Below, one piece after another: positions 1-12,773 of a DNA stretch of 64,000 nt. The notes under the pieces are model-generated. The model was not told the DNA's origin. It saw only the letters and a list, made by a program, of their open reading frames with translations, and searched no databases. The stretch is taken from assembly GCA_029339505.1 (NCBI GenBank), contig JAQISU010000069.1, positions 8,044,501-8,108,500 on the forward strand, written 5' to 3'. A program made the position numbers and the translations under genes. Origin of the DNA: Unio delphinus (lineage: Eukaryota > Mollusca > Bivalvia > Unionida > Unionidae). How positions within the stretch are numbered: position 1 is the stretch's first letter; the number at the start of each line of letters is the position of its first letter.

Positions 1-786
1 TACTGTAGTCGTCTGTAATCAATATACTTATCTTATATTGATCTTACATCAGATAACGTCCTTCTCTGTAACCAAGACACCATTCTCTATAATCGACAAA
101 ACAGAACCATATTGCACAAACATAAAAAATGTCCTTATCTATAATCACCACAAGAGAATATTAGTCTACCTTCAAGAAATGTCCTTCTCCATTTTGTTTG
201 TGCAATGATGAATATTCATGACATATTGATAATAACAGATGCAAGCTGTTCTAATTTGAATGACAAGAATCGAAGCATGGCATTCAAAAATGTCTCTAAA
301 TATTGGTGTACTCATCTTGTTTGATTGGCATCAAAGACGTGAACAATGTTAAATAAATTTAGTGTATGTTTCATTTTTTCAAACAAATTTCAAGATGAAA
401 GAATGCATTTCAGTAAAACAGACTTATATGCGTTCAAACAATCAATTCATTATGATTTTTCTCAAAGAATCACACGAGTGTACAATGTAAAATGATGTAT
501 TTTGTAGACAAGATACACACTTACGATAGTATGACCTGCAAATATTTTATCAGTACTACTGCTGTACAATTTACCTGTTTTATGTCCCATTTCAAACCAG
601 CATGAATTTAACATCTTACAGTTGAAACAATTTGATGTCTATTATTTCTTGGACCACTTGCAATTCCTGGTTAATACCAGCTCACGTGTCTTTTCTGGTT
701 ATGTGATGGTCAGTAAGAACCATTAACCTTTACGAATCATGTGCAAATTCAAAACGAAACAATGTGTAGTTTCAGATCAGAGTCAA
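1..786. other. AT-rich non-coding DNA
   Basis: I see no convincing gene, RNA or mobile element here. The last ~90 bases carry degenerate forms of the 45-bp minisatellite that follows. Confidence 0.5.
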
Positions 787-1101
787 AGATCAAGTCAATA
801 CAAATTCGGATGCCCTTTAATATCATGTAAAAGATCAAGTCAATACAAATTTGGATGCCTTTTAATATCATGTACAAGATCAAGTCAATACAAATTTGGA
901 TGCCTTTTAATATCATGTACAAGATCAAGTCAATATAAATTTGGATGCCTTTTAATATCATGTACAGGATCAAGTCAATACAAATTTGGATGCCTTTTAA
1001 TATCATGTACAAGATCAAGTCAATACAAATTTGGGTGCCATTTTATATCATGTACAGGATCAAGTCAATACAAATTTGGGTGCCTTTTTTAGCATGTACA
1101 A
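787..1101. repeat. 45-bp minisatellite, 7 copies
   Basis: Seven head-to-tail copies start at 787, 832, 877, 922, 967, 1012 and 1057. The unit begins AGATCAAGTCAATACAAATT and ends TATCATGTACA. Copies differ by a few substitutions. The period is 15 codons, so stop-free frames exist on both strands, but this is repeat arithmetic, not a gene. Further decayed copies (GGTGCCTTT…) trail to about 1400. Confidence 0.95.
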
Positions 1102-2252
1102 TATTAAGTCAACAAGAAACCATGTGTATTTATGATCACGTGTTAGACCTACTCATTATAAAATTACGTTCATTTTTAGATTATCCGCATCGCTTACGCA
1201 ACATTAGACCGGGTGCCTTTGTATAGTATGTGCAATTCTTAGTAAACACAGCACCATCTTCCTTTACCGAATCATTTACAAGGCATATTCACAGCAGGTG
1301 CTTTTTAAGATCGTGCGATCGTGCGAATGGCATGGCCATTACAACACAGGTGCCTTTTCAGATCGAATGTAAGGCTCAAATCGTATGCAAAACCTAGTCG
1401 GTAAGTAAAATACTAAGAATTAGCGTGTAACATACATTATAAAAACTTTGTATATTTTTTGCTTATTTACATGACACCATCTATTCTAAACAAGCAAATA
1501 TTATTTTATGATATTACTAATTGTTGAATTTTCATCATTTCACAGAGGCAGCCAAGTGAAGAGACTCGATATTAGAAGCAAACGTAACTGTCGCTTCACG
1601 TACATTCTTATAGAACCGAATCATTTGTCAGACAAAAGGAAATATCTACAGCAATAGTTATGTTGTAAATCAACCAATATCAAATTACAAATCTAAAACC
1701 ACTTACAAATATGACAAAAAGCAAAGACTGATAATAATCAAAGCATTTTTAGAAAAACACGCCTTTCACACTATGCGTAAATGTTTATTTAAACAGTAAA
1801 ACGTAGATTATCTTTACCTGTAAATGGAAGCAACTGGATAAGATGAAAACTCGTACGTTTGATTTTATATGTATCGTAATTATATTGATGTAGTTTTGTT
1901 TATAGATATAAGACATGTTTAAGAATAGAACAGTAAAAGCAATTAAAATAATGGTTATATTCTTTAAGGCTTTAAGTTACCCCATGAAAACCGTTGGAGA
2001 TAAACACAGGATAGTTACGATGCAATAATTACAGATGGATTCTCATTTAAGGTGTCATCTTGTGAATGCGAGTGTGAATGAGATTGATCAGATATTCAAT
2101 GCAAAATGATTACATAACTAAGATGGATGGTCATTTCAGGTGTCTGCGTGTAAACACGGGTGTGATAGCATTTGATCAAGATCAATTCGGATGACTTCTA
2201 TTTTGTTCACACTCATGAGAACAGGTGATTAGTGTAATCACCGGTTTAGTTC
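1102..2252. other. non-coding, decayed repeats
   Basis: No gene is recognised. 1102-1400 holds decayed 45-bp-like units. 2030-2190 has two loosely similar blocks (ACAGATGGATTCTCATTT and AGATGGATGGTCATTT). A perfect small hairpin, GGTGATTA-gtg-TAATCACC, lies at 2224-2242. Confidence 0.45.
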
Positions 2253-2519
2253 CCATTAAATGTAATATACAACAATAATAATAAAATGTATGCTTGTGTT
2301 ACACACTGCCTTTACACATACCATTGCATTGTATTATAGATCCATTAAATGTAATATACAACAATAGTAATAAAATGTATGCTTGTGTTACACACTGCCT
2401 TTACACATACCATTGCATTGTATTATAGATCCATTAAATGTAATATACAACAATAATAATAAAATGTATGCTTGTGTTACACACTGCCTTTACACATACC
2501 ATTGCATTGTATTATAGAT
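2253..2519. repeat. 89-bp tandem triplicate
   Basis: Three copies start at 2253, 2342 and 2431, beginning CCATTAAATGTAATATACAA. They are almost identical (copy 2 has AATAGTAAT where the others have AATAATAAT), so the duplication is recent. Confidence 0.95.
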
Positions 2520-2623
2520 GCACTAAATGAGAATTGGGTATAGTTAAAAAGTAAACTATTATTGGGATAACAAGTGTATGTAAAAGTCAGATAAGTGTGC
2601 TATCGGATAATCGTCGTTTTATC

Positions 2624-2626
<3 letters not shown>

Positions 2627-2686
<60 letters not shown>
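2627..2686. repeat. (TA)n microsatellite
   Basis: Uninterrupted TA dinucleotide run of about 60 bp. Confidence 0.97.
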
Positions 2687-2689
<3 letters not shown>

Positions 2690-2695
2690 GTCTTA

Positions 2696-2931
2696 ACAGC
2701 TGCGTCACTTGGCACTCAGCATTAAAAGGTTAATGTGAGGACTGGCTGACCTTGAGTCAATATACTCTGAATGGGTGGGACATCGTGCTACATGTCTGGC
2801 ATGTCTGAGGCACGATGCCCACGTGCTAGACATCACTATAAACTCTCACGCTGCAGACAATGTAGCTATATGACTGATACATTGTTAAAGCTGCGTTAAA
2901 ACTCCAAATCACAAATATCATACAGTTGTAT
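2696..2931 (+). repeat. SINE-like fragment, 3' part
   Basis: The segment begins at TTGGCACTCAGCATTAA and contains GACATCGTGCTACATGTC, GGCACGATGCCCACGTGCTAGACATCAC and a tail TTAAAGCTGCGTTAAAACTCCAAATC. The same ordered motifs recur near 10965-11110 and 38945-39150, so this is a dispersed family. The CGTTAAA…CCAAA tail is typical of tRNA-derived SINEs seen in molluscan DNA (recall, not a search). No Pol III A/B boxes are visible here, so the copy is 5'-truncated. Confidence 0.6.
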
Positions 2932-3326
2932 CGATAACATAGAAATGTTGCAAGCAGCAAGCACAGTGTCATATAAATTCCGGTAATATAACAGTTAATC
3001 ATGTTTTGTGTTCCTACATGTTTGAGATAATTCTGGTTCGACTAGGTTAATATCACTTTTTGAATTTTGTGGTATAATTTGTAAGAACGAGCGATTTTAT
3101 TAGATCTCGATTCTCTCCATGTATCAATTCGTAAGAATGATACATTGCCTCAAGTGTAAAAAGCCACAATTGTTACGTTTTATTAGAGACGTTAGACCGA
3201 TTGATGCAACTTTTTATTGCATACATGTTTGGTATTTGACTGCAAAACCCAGTACTATAAAAAAAATTATACTTTCTTTTGACGTACATTTTGCTGAATG
3301 AAAATCAATTGTATTGTCAGTTATAC
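2932..3326. other. 3' flank of the GPCR gene
   Basis: No coding signal is seen apart from short chance frames. It contains possible polyadenylation hexamers for the minus-strand GPCR. Confidence 0.5.
3213..3218 (-). terminator. candidate poly(A) signal for GPCR
   Basis: TTTATT on the plus strand reads AATAAA on the minus strand, about 110 bases past the GPCR stop codon. A second AATAAA lies near 3179-3184. The position suits a short 3' UTR, but no transcript evidence is available. Confidence 0.35.
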
Positions 3327-4670
3327 TTATAAGTGAAAACATCCCTGAAAAGTGCTAAGCATCCGTACTAGATCTTCTCTAAACATCTGGTTCATAAATG
3401 CATAAATGACAGGATTGGCTACATTATATACGAAGTACATATAGAACACGACAATCTTAAAGTCAAGCCATCTATATGCCATGAGCCATGCTGGTAAAAA
3501 CGCAATAATAAAAACAACTGTGACAATAAAAAGCATCATGGCTGTTTTAATATTAGCAAGACGATCGCTCTCCTTTTTTTCTTTTGATGATGACCTCGTC
3601 GACGTGCGATGCCTTTTCCCCAAAGAGGTTCTTCCGTTTGAATCGCCATTCTGCTTTGACGTCAGTGATGTCGTTACTGTCTCTCCATCAATTTCAACCT
3701 TGACGGAAAGGTTGTTTGGTGATATAGTGTTGAGATTGGAATTATTCAAAGGGACAGATGATTCCTCTGTTTGACTTTGAGTGTTAACTTTTATTTTACC
3801 GGCTAGCTTTTGGCGCCTACGTTTAGCACGTTGTTTTGAAACAGAGCGGTATATCATTCCGTACAATATCAGTACAACCAGAAGTGATATAAAATAGAAT
3901 GATGAATATACCTTTTGATATATATTCATAAAGTCCTCGCTCAGTATAGTCGAAGCGGTGTCACACTTTCCAGTGTATTTAATAATTCTTTCTAATTGCG
4001 TATTGTTCGTTGAAATGTCGGAATGTAAAGATAATCCATGATTGCTGATGTTGTGTGTGAAGGTGTAACTATAATTGCTTGTCGACAGGTTTGCAATCAG
4101 GTAGTTGAGTTCATCACTGGGTATTACTCGGTAGACACTAAAACCAAGAGATGTTATGAGACCCAACACAATGGCAAACGCAGCCAAAATGCTAACGATG
4201 ATTTTCGCCCTCTGGACCGTCATAATGTGTACGAATGGATGGCAAATACATATATATCTATCAACGGCTATTGCCACCATAATGAATGCAGATAATGGAA
4301 CGATACATGTAATAAGGAATTGGTAGAGTTTACAGAAGAAATCGAAGCGAAGCTCAAATGCCACAATTATTCCAGTAATTGTGAAAGGAATGACCACTAA
4401 GCACGCAATGATATCGGTTCCTGCAAGGGCAAGAATGAAAATCGTCGAGGTCAACTTTCCCGCCTTCTTTGTGAAAACGTACAGGACCAGCCCGTTTCCT
4501 AGAGTACCAAATACACTGAATACACTCAGAATACAAATCACTGATGTTTCCTCCTCCATTGTTCCCATGCGGGTCGACCCGTCAGGTGAATACTGAGTTC
4601 GGCTTGTCTCGCTATCAATGTTATGAATAGTATACGAGCTGTTTTTCCATACTTCGCCGACTTTCTCCAT
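3327..4670 (-). CDS. class A (rhodopsin-like) GPCR, probable peptide receptor
   Basis: A 447-residue seven-helix receptor that should sit in the plasma membrane and signal through G proteins. TM1 is about 43-66 with GN at 58-59; TM2 about 76-101 has LAxxD-like LALAGTD (D86). TM3 carries Cys113 and ends in DRY (137-139). TM4 is about 157-179, TM5 255-277, TM6 374-398 and TM7 407-425 with NPVIY (419-423). Cys236 in the second extracellular loop probably pairs with Cys113. That loop has several N-glycosylation sequons (near 194, 199, 207, 222). The third intracellular loop is long (about 278-372), basic and Ser/Thr-rich. TM6 has FLPAW rather than CWxP. An in-frame TAA at 4683-4685 precedes the ATG, so the start is secure and the gene is intronless. 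DRYICICHP and overall shape suggest the large invertebrate group often labelled cholecystokinin/orexin-like; the ligand is unknown. Confidence 0.9.
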   Translation of the reverse strand: MEKVGEVWKNSSYTIHNIDSETSRTQYSPDGSTRMGTMEEETSVICILSVFSVFGTLGNGLVLYVFTKKAGKLTSTIFILALAGTDIIACLVVIPFTITGIIVAFELRFDFFCKLYQFLITCIVPLSAFIMVAIAVDRYICICHPFVHIMTVQRAKIIVSILAAFAIVLGLITSLGFSVYRVIPSDELNYLIANLSTSNYSYTFTHNISNHGLSLHSDISTNNTQLERIIKYTGKCDTASTILSEDFMNIYQKVYSSFYFISLLVVLILYGMIYRSVSKQRAKRRRQKLAGKIKVNTQSQTEESSVPLNNSNLNTISPNNLSVKVEIDGETVTTSLTSKQNGDSNGRTSLGKRHRTSTRSSSKEKKESDRLANIKTAMMLFIVTVVFIIAFLPAWLMAYRWLDFKIVVFYMYFVYNVANPVIYAFMNQMFREDLVRMLSTFQGCFHL

Positions 4671-4724
4671 CGATGATGCGTTTTAGTTGTATACTGAAAG
4701 AGAGAAAGAATATATGTATGTACG

Positions 4725-4726
<2 letters not shown>

Positions 4727-4810
<84 letters not shown>
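4727..4810. repeat. (TA)n microsatellite upstream of GPCR
   Basis: TA run of about 84 bp ending roughly 60 bp upstream of the GPCR start codon. It lies in the gene's 5' UTR or proximal promoter, so its length may matter for expression (inference). Confidence 0.95.
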
Positions 4811-4811
<1 letters not shown>

Positions 4812-4814
<3 letters not shown>

Positions 4815-7800
4815 GTATATTTGCTTGCTTTAGAATTATAATACGTCATAATATAACATATATCATAACATATATCATAAGCTTCGATGATATCATTGCA
4901 CATCGTTATCTTCGCAAATCCAATGTATTACAACGCGGTGAAATATGTATTCGAACAAACTGGCATGATCATAGAACATCTGAGGTGACACAAGGACATT
5001 GCAAGATATTACGTTATTAGTTTCAAATGTTTTTACTCCACTAGCCTATCTTTTATAGGCATCAAAGAAAATAGTAGAAAACTAAGTGACAATGATTGCA
5101 TCGTTCTTGGATAAATCGCATTAAAACACTCGTTACATCTGGGGGTGCGTCTTCCTTCTTTCCACCTATCTTGCATGAGCAGAACAAAATCTGTGGTTAC
5201 TGTCTTGGGCGAAAGTAATAATGAATCGATATAATTACAGTTTAACAGACAAACATGACTTACAAGAAATTAAACTTTTCATTAAAGCTACAACACCATA
5301 AGTAATACACGTAATGAAGACGACCTTTAAATTACATGTCCATTGTTGCTCTTCTATTTTATGATTATTACTGTACATTAGCGAATAACTCCGTCTCTCA
5401 TACACCGCTTCCTAATTTACCAATACTGTAAAGGAGTAGCCAAATATTTATTGCGGGTTGACAGTTTATAGGAGACGTCCTATTTTGGTCGAGGTTATAA
5501 AAGTATGTATGATATACGCTTAACTTTCCAGATTGAATCAAAGTAGTAAAGTCAAAAATGTTTTACAATAAGCAAAAGTAAAAACAATAATTTTCCCTGA
5601 ATATTTTATTTGCTTGCTTGAGAGATTCAAACATAGCTTCAGGGAATAGCTTATGACCGTTTTATAATTGTACAATGATACGTGTACTGTCTGCTTCAGA
5701 CTGGTTTGTGATTGCGATAGTGTAATTCCCCAATAAAAGTAGAAGAGAAACACTAAGATGTACACCAGGCATGAAAACAATTTAACTAATCCGTGTCCAT
5801 GTCAAGACCGTTTTGCTTTCGTTACCGAACATAACCACGCCCTGACGAGATTTATGAATGTGTGATTCATGATGCTTATGGACGTAATATATGTACTTTC
5901 TAAACATTTTGACTTTATAAAAGAAACACGATAGAGTTACCATTATCTAATCAAGTTTTATGAACCCAGGACTTCTAAAGCGAGATTTGCAAAAAAAATT
6001 AATTGGAATTACATGTAGGATTCGCTAACCTCTCATAACTGATTACATTGTCAACCGTCCATATTTAATAGAACATGCTTAAATATGTTGTTCCCCTACA
6101 ATATGTCGACTTAGGTAAATAGGTTAGTAAATTTAGAGGCAAAAGAGATAGAAAGTATGAGAAAATCGAGTTGTGTAAATTATTAATAAAATATAGCTTA
6201 ATCGATTCTAACTAAGGATGCTATATATATTTAGTCTCTTATAAGGAAATGCAATAAGTCGGTCTTATCATCTCATAAGGTAATACCTAACGAGATTTTA
6301 AAATATACAATATAGCTTTGACTTTTTTAAAGAAATAATTAGGATCGTCATATAGCATAATTGTTGCGGGTTTCTTCACTTGAATACCGTGTCATTTGAA
6401 TATCAAAACCATATAATCTATCGGGAACATGCGTTTGTTATGGACAGATGGGTGAAGGTTTTGCAGACTCTCTGGACTACATTAAATTGAGAAGCCCTAT
6501 ACTGCAAGAATGTACTATGGATCTAATGAAACTACCTAGCAACCATATTATTGGCAATTTTCCTATGTTTGAAGCGCCATTTGATGCATGGGTACATTTT
6601 GTTATAACAAAGTTAAAGGACCCATTTGCAACCTAAGAAGTGAAATCAGTTTAGGGAAACGATGATATAGGAAAAAGGACTCTTGATTTAGAGGTTATTG
6701 CTTCCACAAGTCACACGCCGACGAATGCCTCGTTCGAAATCTTTTTTCACTACTTTCTGGTAATAATTCCCTTAAAATTAAACAATGGTCGTGTTTCAGG
6801 AATACTATGAACGTTTCTTGGAAAGGTAAATGTTTTTGCGGTAATCAAAAATTAGTATGTGAGCTACACAAAATTGTTTTTTTGAATTAATACTAACTAT
6901 ATATTTTTGAATATGTGTGTAATTGAATTGCTAATTCACATTTTGTTTCCATTACAGAATGAAGGTTTATATCAAAATGTTCTGACCATAATACTGAACA
7001 CTCAAATCGTAAAGCAGCACCCACAGCCAGGAGTATTAATAAAACATAAGCAAAATTAACGCTAAAGAAGCAACACAATATGACATCGAAAGACGTTTGG
7101 TAACAAGTTCATTGTTTTATATTTTTCAGGCATCGCCGCATCAAATATATTCAACCTTGGTACAAGGGTGTCACATGAAGACTGTTACATCACAGTGTGC
7201 ATATTTAGGAATTATAAAACTTGGCAAAAATTATTAGTTGATACTCACATACAATAAGGTGAAATCTTGGAACAGGTATTAGGCTCCGATATTTCATTAT
7301 AATACAGTTCTCTCTCACATCTCGAGGCGGAGACGGAATATCTGTTTTATTATCGACAATATTAGCAAATGCTCTGTACTTGACATTGTCTTCGGTTGAT
7401 CACGCATATAAAATAATAGCTCGTCAAGCAGACATTAAATAATCTAAGACATTTAACCCAAATTATATTGCACGCATTTTAGTAACGGTACATTGAATGC
7501 AGTCAAGCTGAAGACTGCCTAAGTTTTTGTCAGTAAGGTTACATCTTAATCCTTCATTGCGAGTTAAACCCAGTGAGGTCATTTGTTGAATATCGTACTT
7601 TTTATCATAAGGCAAGGTTTCTTATATTTGTATCGCACATTATCGACCTAATCCATGGATACTTTAGCTGGCGAGAAACAATAATAATACACATTAGTTC
7701 GAAATTTAGACAGCTACTTTCTGCAATTGAATGCCACTACTCGAGACATCAAATGGACAGCAGTCGGTGCTTCCTGAATCGTATTAGTTGGAGGCAACAC

Positions 7801-8586
7801 TTTTAAACCCATGCGGTCAAGATGCTATTTCAGATGCATATTCATGACGTTGCTTTGCTGTTAATTTCACTGAGCTTGACGGGCGTCACAGGCTATACAC
7901 GAGCTGTGGATGGAACACATGCTAAAGTGGGAAAACAACTGGACATAGAAGATAAATTCTACTGTTAGGTTTCTCTCAGTCTCCTGTGTCCGAAATCTGT
8001 CAATGCGAAAAGAAAGTATGACACGGAGTGATATTATTAATAATTATTTTATATCTTATTACACTTTGCATACTTGTAAAAATAGCGTCGTGCATTGTCC
8101 CTCACTTAACGTAATTTAGAAGAGAAGATAGTGTACAAAACACCGACTGCGCAATAACGGAAATTGGGATCTTCAACCTAACAGATGGTGTAATATCTTG
8201 AACGTCTTCACAAGCCACACGAACAGTTCTGTGTATTTCCACCAGAGATGCAATAGATATATAATACAGACCATTTTACTGTTACACTTATATCACGATT
8301 GATAAAGTGTGTCTGGTCAGAAAACGGGAACACGTGAGTCTACTTCATACTGTTAATAAAGCCAGAAAGTAAGGCGTCATCAATGGCCTCATTTACAAAT
8401 GTCCGTCCGTGTAACTAGACATGTGACAATATATAATGGTATATGACAATGCGAGTTGGCCTAATTATTGAAGAAAATATGAGGTCATTTGAAAAATGAT
8501 TTCTCGCATCCAAGAGAAAAACCTATGAGAACTGGATATATTGATTATTAAGATGATGATATATCTTTCAGACGTGCACTTATACA
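4812..8586. other. AT-rich non-coding DNA
   Basis: No gene, RNA or structured repeat is recognised. All reading frames are short (80 codons or fewer), of biased composition and without recognisable domains. The promoter of the GPCR is expected near the left end, but no specific element can be singled out. Confidence 0.45.
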
Positions 8587-8664
8587 TACTAATCAAAGCA
8601 CGCATTATTGCGGGGCACCCAGTGGTACTAATCAAAGCACGCATTATTGCGGGACACCCAGTGG
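8587..8664. repeat. 39-bp direct duplication
   Basis: Two adjacent copies starting at 8587 and 8626, TACTAATCAAAGCACGCATT…CCAGTGG, with one mismatch (GCGGGGCACC/GCGGGACACC). The second copy abuts the SINE-like head that follows. Confidence 0.9.
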
Positions 8665-8892
8665 CCTTGTGGTCTGAAGTGCCCACCGTTACTGTTCATT
8701 GCCATCATGTCTCTGTCTGAATTGGTTCGAGTCTCGGATTCCGCCAATGTTGATAAAGCAGGCCAGTAGCTTTTCGTGGCTCGGTGGTTCTCTTCTGGAT
8801 TTTCCCGGTTTTTCCTACACCATTTATACTGGCCGCCACGTATACCCTATATTGTTCTGACAAAAGGCGTTAAACCCAAAATCAACAACAAC
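8655..8892 (+). repeat. tRNA-derived SINE-like element
   Basis: A-box-like GTGGCCTTGTGGTCTGAAG begins near 8661, and a B-box GGTTCGAGTCTCGG lies near 8724. The ~60-bp spacing is longer than in a normal tRNA, so the head may carry an insertion. The 3' tail AAGGCGTTAAACCCAAAATC followed by CAACAACAACA is typical of tRNA-SINE ends. It is not a functional tRNA. Confidence 0.55.
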
Positions 8893-9109
8893 ATATTATT
8901 GCCAATCAGTAAGTACTGGTCGGAGGAAAATGCATCAGTTCGTAGACAGAATCATGGCTGTTAAAAGGAATTCAGGTTATATTCTTTGTTCCCTAATTCA
9001 GATGTTACGCTATTCATAGTCAACGAGAAAACTTGTAAATAATGTTTAATTTTTGTTCGGTGGAAATTAGGAAATCTCGAAGCAGAAAGTAATGATACCC
9101 AAATGGAAA

Positions 9110-9297
9110 GATCTTGGGACGTTCGTACAGCTTGTCCCAAATTGTAAGATCTTGGGACGTTCGTACAGCTTGTCCCAAATGGTAAGATCTTGGGACGTTC
9201 GTACAGCTTGTCCCAAATTGTAAGATCTTGGGACGTTCGTACAGCTTGTCCCAAATGGTAAGATCTTGGGACGTTCGTAAATGTCAACCCAAATGCA
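9110..9297. repeat. 38-bp minisatellite with hairpin in each unit
   Basis: Five copies start at 9110, 9148, 9186, 9224 and 9262. Each has TTGGGAC, a 13-nt spacer and GTCCCAA, a perfect 7-bp inverted repeat. Copies alternate CCCAAATTGT and CCCAAATGGT, implying a 76-bp dimer unit. The last copy has diverged at its 3' half. Confidence 0.92.
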
Positions 9298-9329
9298 AAA
9301 ATCAAAGAACAGTTATGTAGCCTGTAACA

Positions 9330-9575
9330 CAATGTCGCGCAGTGTTGTACAGTATTGCTTCAGTACTGTAACATGTTGTACAGTATTCATACAGTAAGTT
9401 ACAATGTCGTACATTCAAACAGTACTGTACAATATCATACAGCCTTCACATTGTCCTAAACAAAATCATTCAATATTCATATTGCACTTTACAGCGTAGT
9501 ACAGTCTTTATACATTTATGTACAAAATCTTACAGTATTTATACTGTACTGTATTCTGTCGCACAATTTTAATAA
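9330..9575. repeat. degenerate TACAGTATT-type repeats
   Basis: Many imperfect copies of a ~20-bp unit containing (G)TACAGTATT or its complement (AGTACTGTACA) are strung together. The array is old and decayed. Confidence 0.6.
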
Positions 9576-10960
9576 TGTACTATTTATTATTTTATTTTAA
9601 AAAAAAATATTTTAACAGATGGTTATCGCTTCTATATTATCTAAATATGTCATGAATTTAAACTGATAAATGATTTGCAATGAAATAAAATTGCAAAAAA
9701 TATAATAATATCTGTGTTCCAAATGAATTCAACATTATAAACAATTGTTTCTTCCCAATCAAATGCGTAAGGAAGAGGATACGGGGAAGTGTGTGGGTTG
9801 AGAGAGAAAAGGAAAACAACTTGCACCATTTAAACTGCAAGAACCAGAGTCTTCCATATGATTTTATCTGAGCGCACAATTAACCTGCAATAATCTGGGT
9901 CATCCATAGGATGCTAACAGAGTAAAAATACCAGTGATACAAAGTTGCAATAGACTGCCAAGATTGTACATTTAATTGTTAGGAGGTTACATTTAATCCA
10001 TTTATGGCAAGGTTTTCCAACAATACCACCACAAGTATATCTTTCTCTGTCTCTATATAACTGTCCGTATGTCTCTGTCTCTGGACTATTAGATCAATAA
10101 CATCGCCGATCAGTGCAAATACAACAGTGGCAGCTTCTGGTTCTATGAATGTTAGCGAAACTTAGTTACACGAGTCATCATAAAGAGAAAATATAGGAAT
10201 GGAGGGTAGAAACAACTGTATGGTGGATATCATTGTTAAATAATAATTATGACGTAGATCAACATAAATTTTAAAAACGATATATTTGAATTATCTCTTG
10301 TTCGTTTCATGTTTGCTTAGTTTATATTTCTGACTTGTTTCAATCAACTAGCTGGTATTTGAGCGTAACAGCGCCCATTGTTCCAGTAGCGGTGTTCGTT
10401 GAGTTCTACCGTCGTGATTTAAATTTTATTTCTTACTCGATCCAAAAGTGTGTCTTATATTTATTTAATCAACATGAATGAAATGAACGTTCATAATATA
10501 AAAGAAGCAAATTATCAGTTTGCAAAGGAGATTACGATTCCTTGTACTCGACAAATGTAAAAGATACATTTTGTTGCGGACACTGGACAGAGCTGTGCAG
10601 AGTTTTTGAATTTCGTCAATACGCAGTTGCTTCTTGTCAGTCTTAAATGAACAGGAAATTAAAGCATGTTTATGTGTATGTGACATATTTAGCATGTAAG
10701 CTATAACTTGACATACCATTCGTTGTATACTTGATTTCACTTAAAGAAAATCCGTCAGTCCTCGTTGCTTTTAATATTTTTTGTCTGTATACATCTACCC
10801 CTAAAATAAAACAAAAACGAACAAGAAAGTACACAAGAAGCATAAAGCTGTGTCTGCGGCTGAGGAATGTCAGTTCCCAGTCTTGCTTAAAACAAAACAT
10901 AACAAATCAAAACAATATGTAATTTATGCATTTGCGGCCTTAACAAACGCGGTTCCCGAA
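9576..10960. other. AT-rich non-coding DNA
   Basis: No supported gene or element. Short frames of 63-91 codons lack recognisable features. Confidence 0.45.
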
Positions 10961-10964
10961 TAGA

Positions 10965-11110
10965 TAATTGTGACGGGACACCGTCAAAAAAGCAGGTATA
11001 TGGCATGATGCCCTGACGCTAGACATCACCATTAACTGTCGCGATCAGATATCGTAGCGAGATGACTGAACAATGGTTAAAGCTACATCATAAAGATTCA
11101 AAAATCCAAA
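10965..11110 (+). repeat. SINE-like fragment (same family as 2696-2931)
   Basis: GGCATGATGCCCTGACGCTAGACATCACC and the tail GACTGAACAATGGTTAAAGC…AAAAATCC match the ordered motifs of the copy at 2696-2931. A perfect hairpin TGACGG-gaca-CCGTCA sits at its left end. Only the 3' half of the element is present. Confidence 0.5.
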
Positions 11111-12773
11111 ATATAACAGTTTAACGCCTTTTAAATGAATATAACTAATTAGACTTACATACCAGAGGTTAAGAATTAAGAATTCTAATATTTTGTAAGA
11201 AGTATATTAAATTAAAGATCAATGTAAAAGAAGATACATAATTATACAGATAAATATATTATTACAGTAGCATCAACTTCGTTTAATTTTCAGTCGCTGT
11301 TTCATTTGTCAAGATTTCTTTCTTATTTCATTCAGATTAATGCGTGCGTAGTTCTTACCACCAGAGCAAATTAAACATGTTCCCTATGAATACGAAACGA
11401 GTCTTCACTCTTTCTGTATTTATTTCAATGTTGCGATCAATATCTGCGTGGAGAAACGAAACTGAAATACTAGCGATGGCACTTTGCTAAATGGAAGAGT
11501 AATTGACACACCAACAAAAGCAAGCACTAGTGTAGGCCAGTCGGTAGAGATGTAACCAAATTGACATATCATCAAAGAACACACAAGTACATTACTGCAT
11601 GGCATTCCTGTAATTTTAACATTATTCGAAAGGCCTGAAATCGAAGTAAAATAGCACAGGGCAAAACATATTTTCGAATTTTTGTATGCCGGCTAAATGG
11701 GTCATCCGGGGGTACATTAGCTTTCTCATAAACATGTATATAGTATATTTTGATCCATTAGAATTCTTCAAATATAGCTATAATTGATTCTAATTGTTAT
11801 CTTTGAAAAAATAGTACATGCGAAAACGTGTATATTTTTATTATTATCCAAATTCCCATATTCCCATACTAAAGCATTGCAAGATACATTATATTTCTTA
11901 TGTTGTCTGGGTCTTGTTTTGTCAGAGTATTCATACACAAGTATATTTGACGTTTTGGTCATAAATCACTTAAGACCTTTTGAGATTCCTCCAAAATTAT
12001 TTTTTAGAACTAGAGATAAGTATTGTGAGTATTTTCTGATCAAGTAAATTCATATTTACTTTTGCTTTCGTATCATCTTGTAATAGTTTTCGTCATTGTT
12101 CCTGCATTAAATCACAAACACTGATGGATCGTAATAAACCTGGGTTATCTTCCATCTCTTATGTCCGCGCTCAAGCATGAAGAAAAACTAGATGAGCACC
12201 ATATTTTTTGTAACATTATGATGCAATGAAGAAAATGAACTACTATATCGTGACACGTGGATACTCTGCACGTGTTTAGTAATGTAAATCAGTGTATTTG
12301 AGTGATAATATGATTCGTATATTTCATTTAATTTTCATTAGTATCGGTATTTTGGTTACTGTTTGTGAAATCGTCCAGTTAATTGTATTTTGCAGTCTTT
12401 GATTCCCTTTCAAACATAAATCAGCTATTAGTCACTCACCAACTCCACTTCACTTTCGAATTTAACCTCTAATCCCCCTTTCCACAACCCAATGGGATTG
12501 GTTATGACGTAGTCATAATTTGGTTTCTTTCCATATTATTCACGATTCAACAAATTATTCCAGACATTAAGTTTTATATTACTAATATATTTACGATTAT
12601 TCCTCTTTGTATATGACTGTTCCAGTCTTCTAATTTCACATGCTTTTCATATTTATAGCAGCGGAATTTTAAGGCGCAGCTGACACAGTAAAAAAAAAGG
12701 TTTCTCTTGAAATTAGAACAATTAGTGCGACACGAATGCACTTTTAAATATATGTCAGTCTAGATTAATATTG

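Noticed and set aside
739..1092. A 117-codon RSSQYKFGCLLISCT repeat frame
   Set aside because: 45-bp minisatellite; equally open frames occur on the opposite strand.
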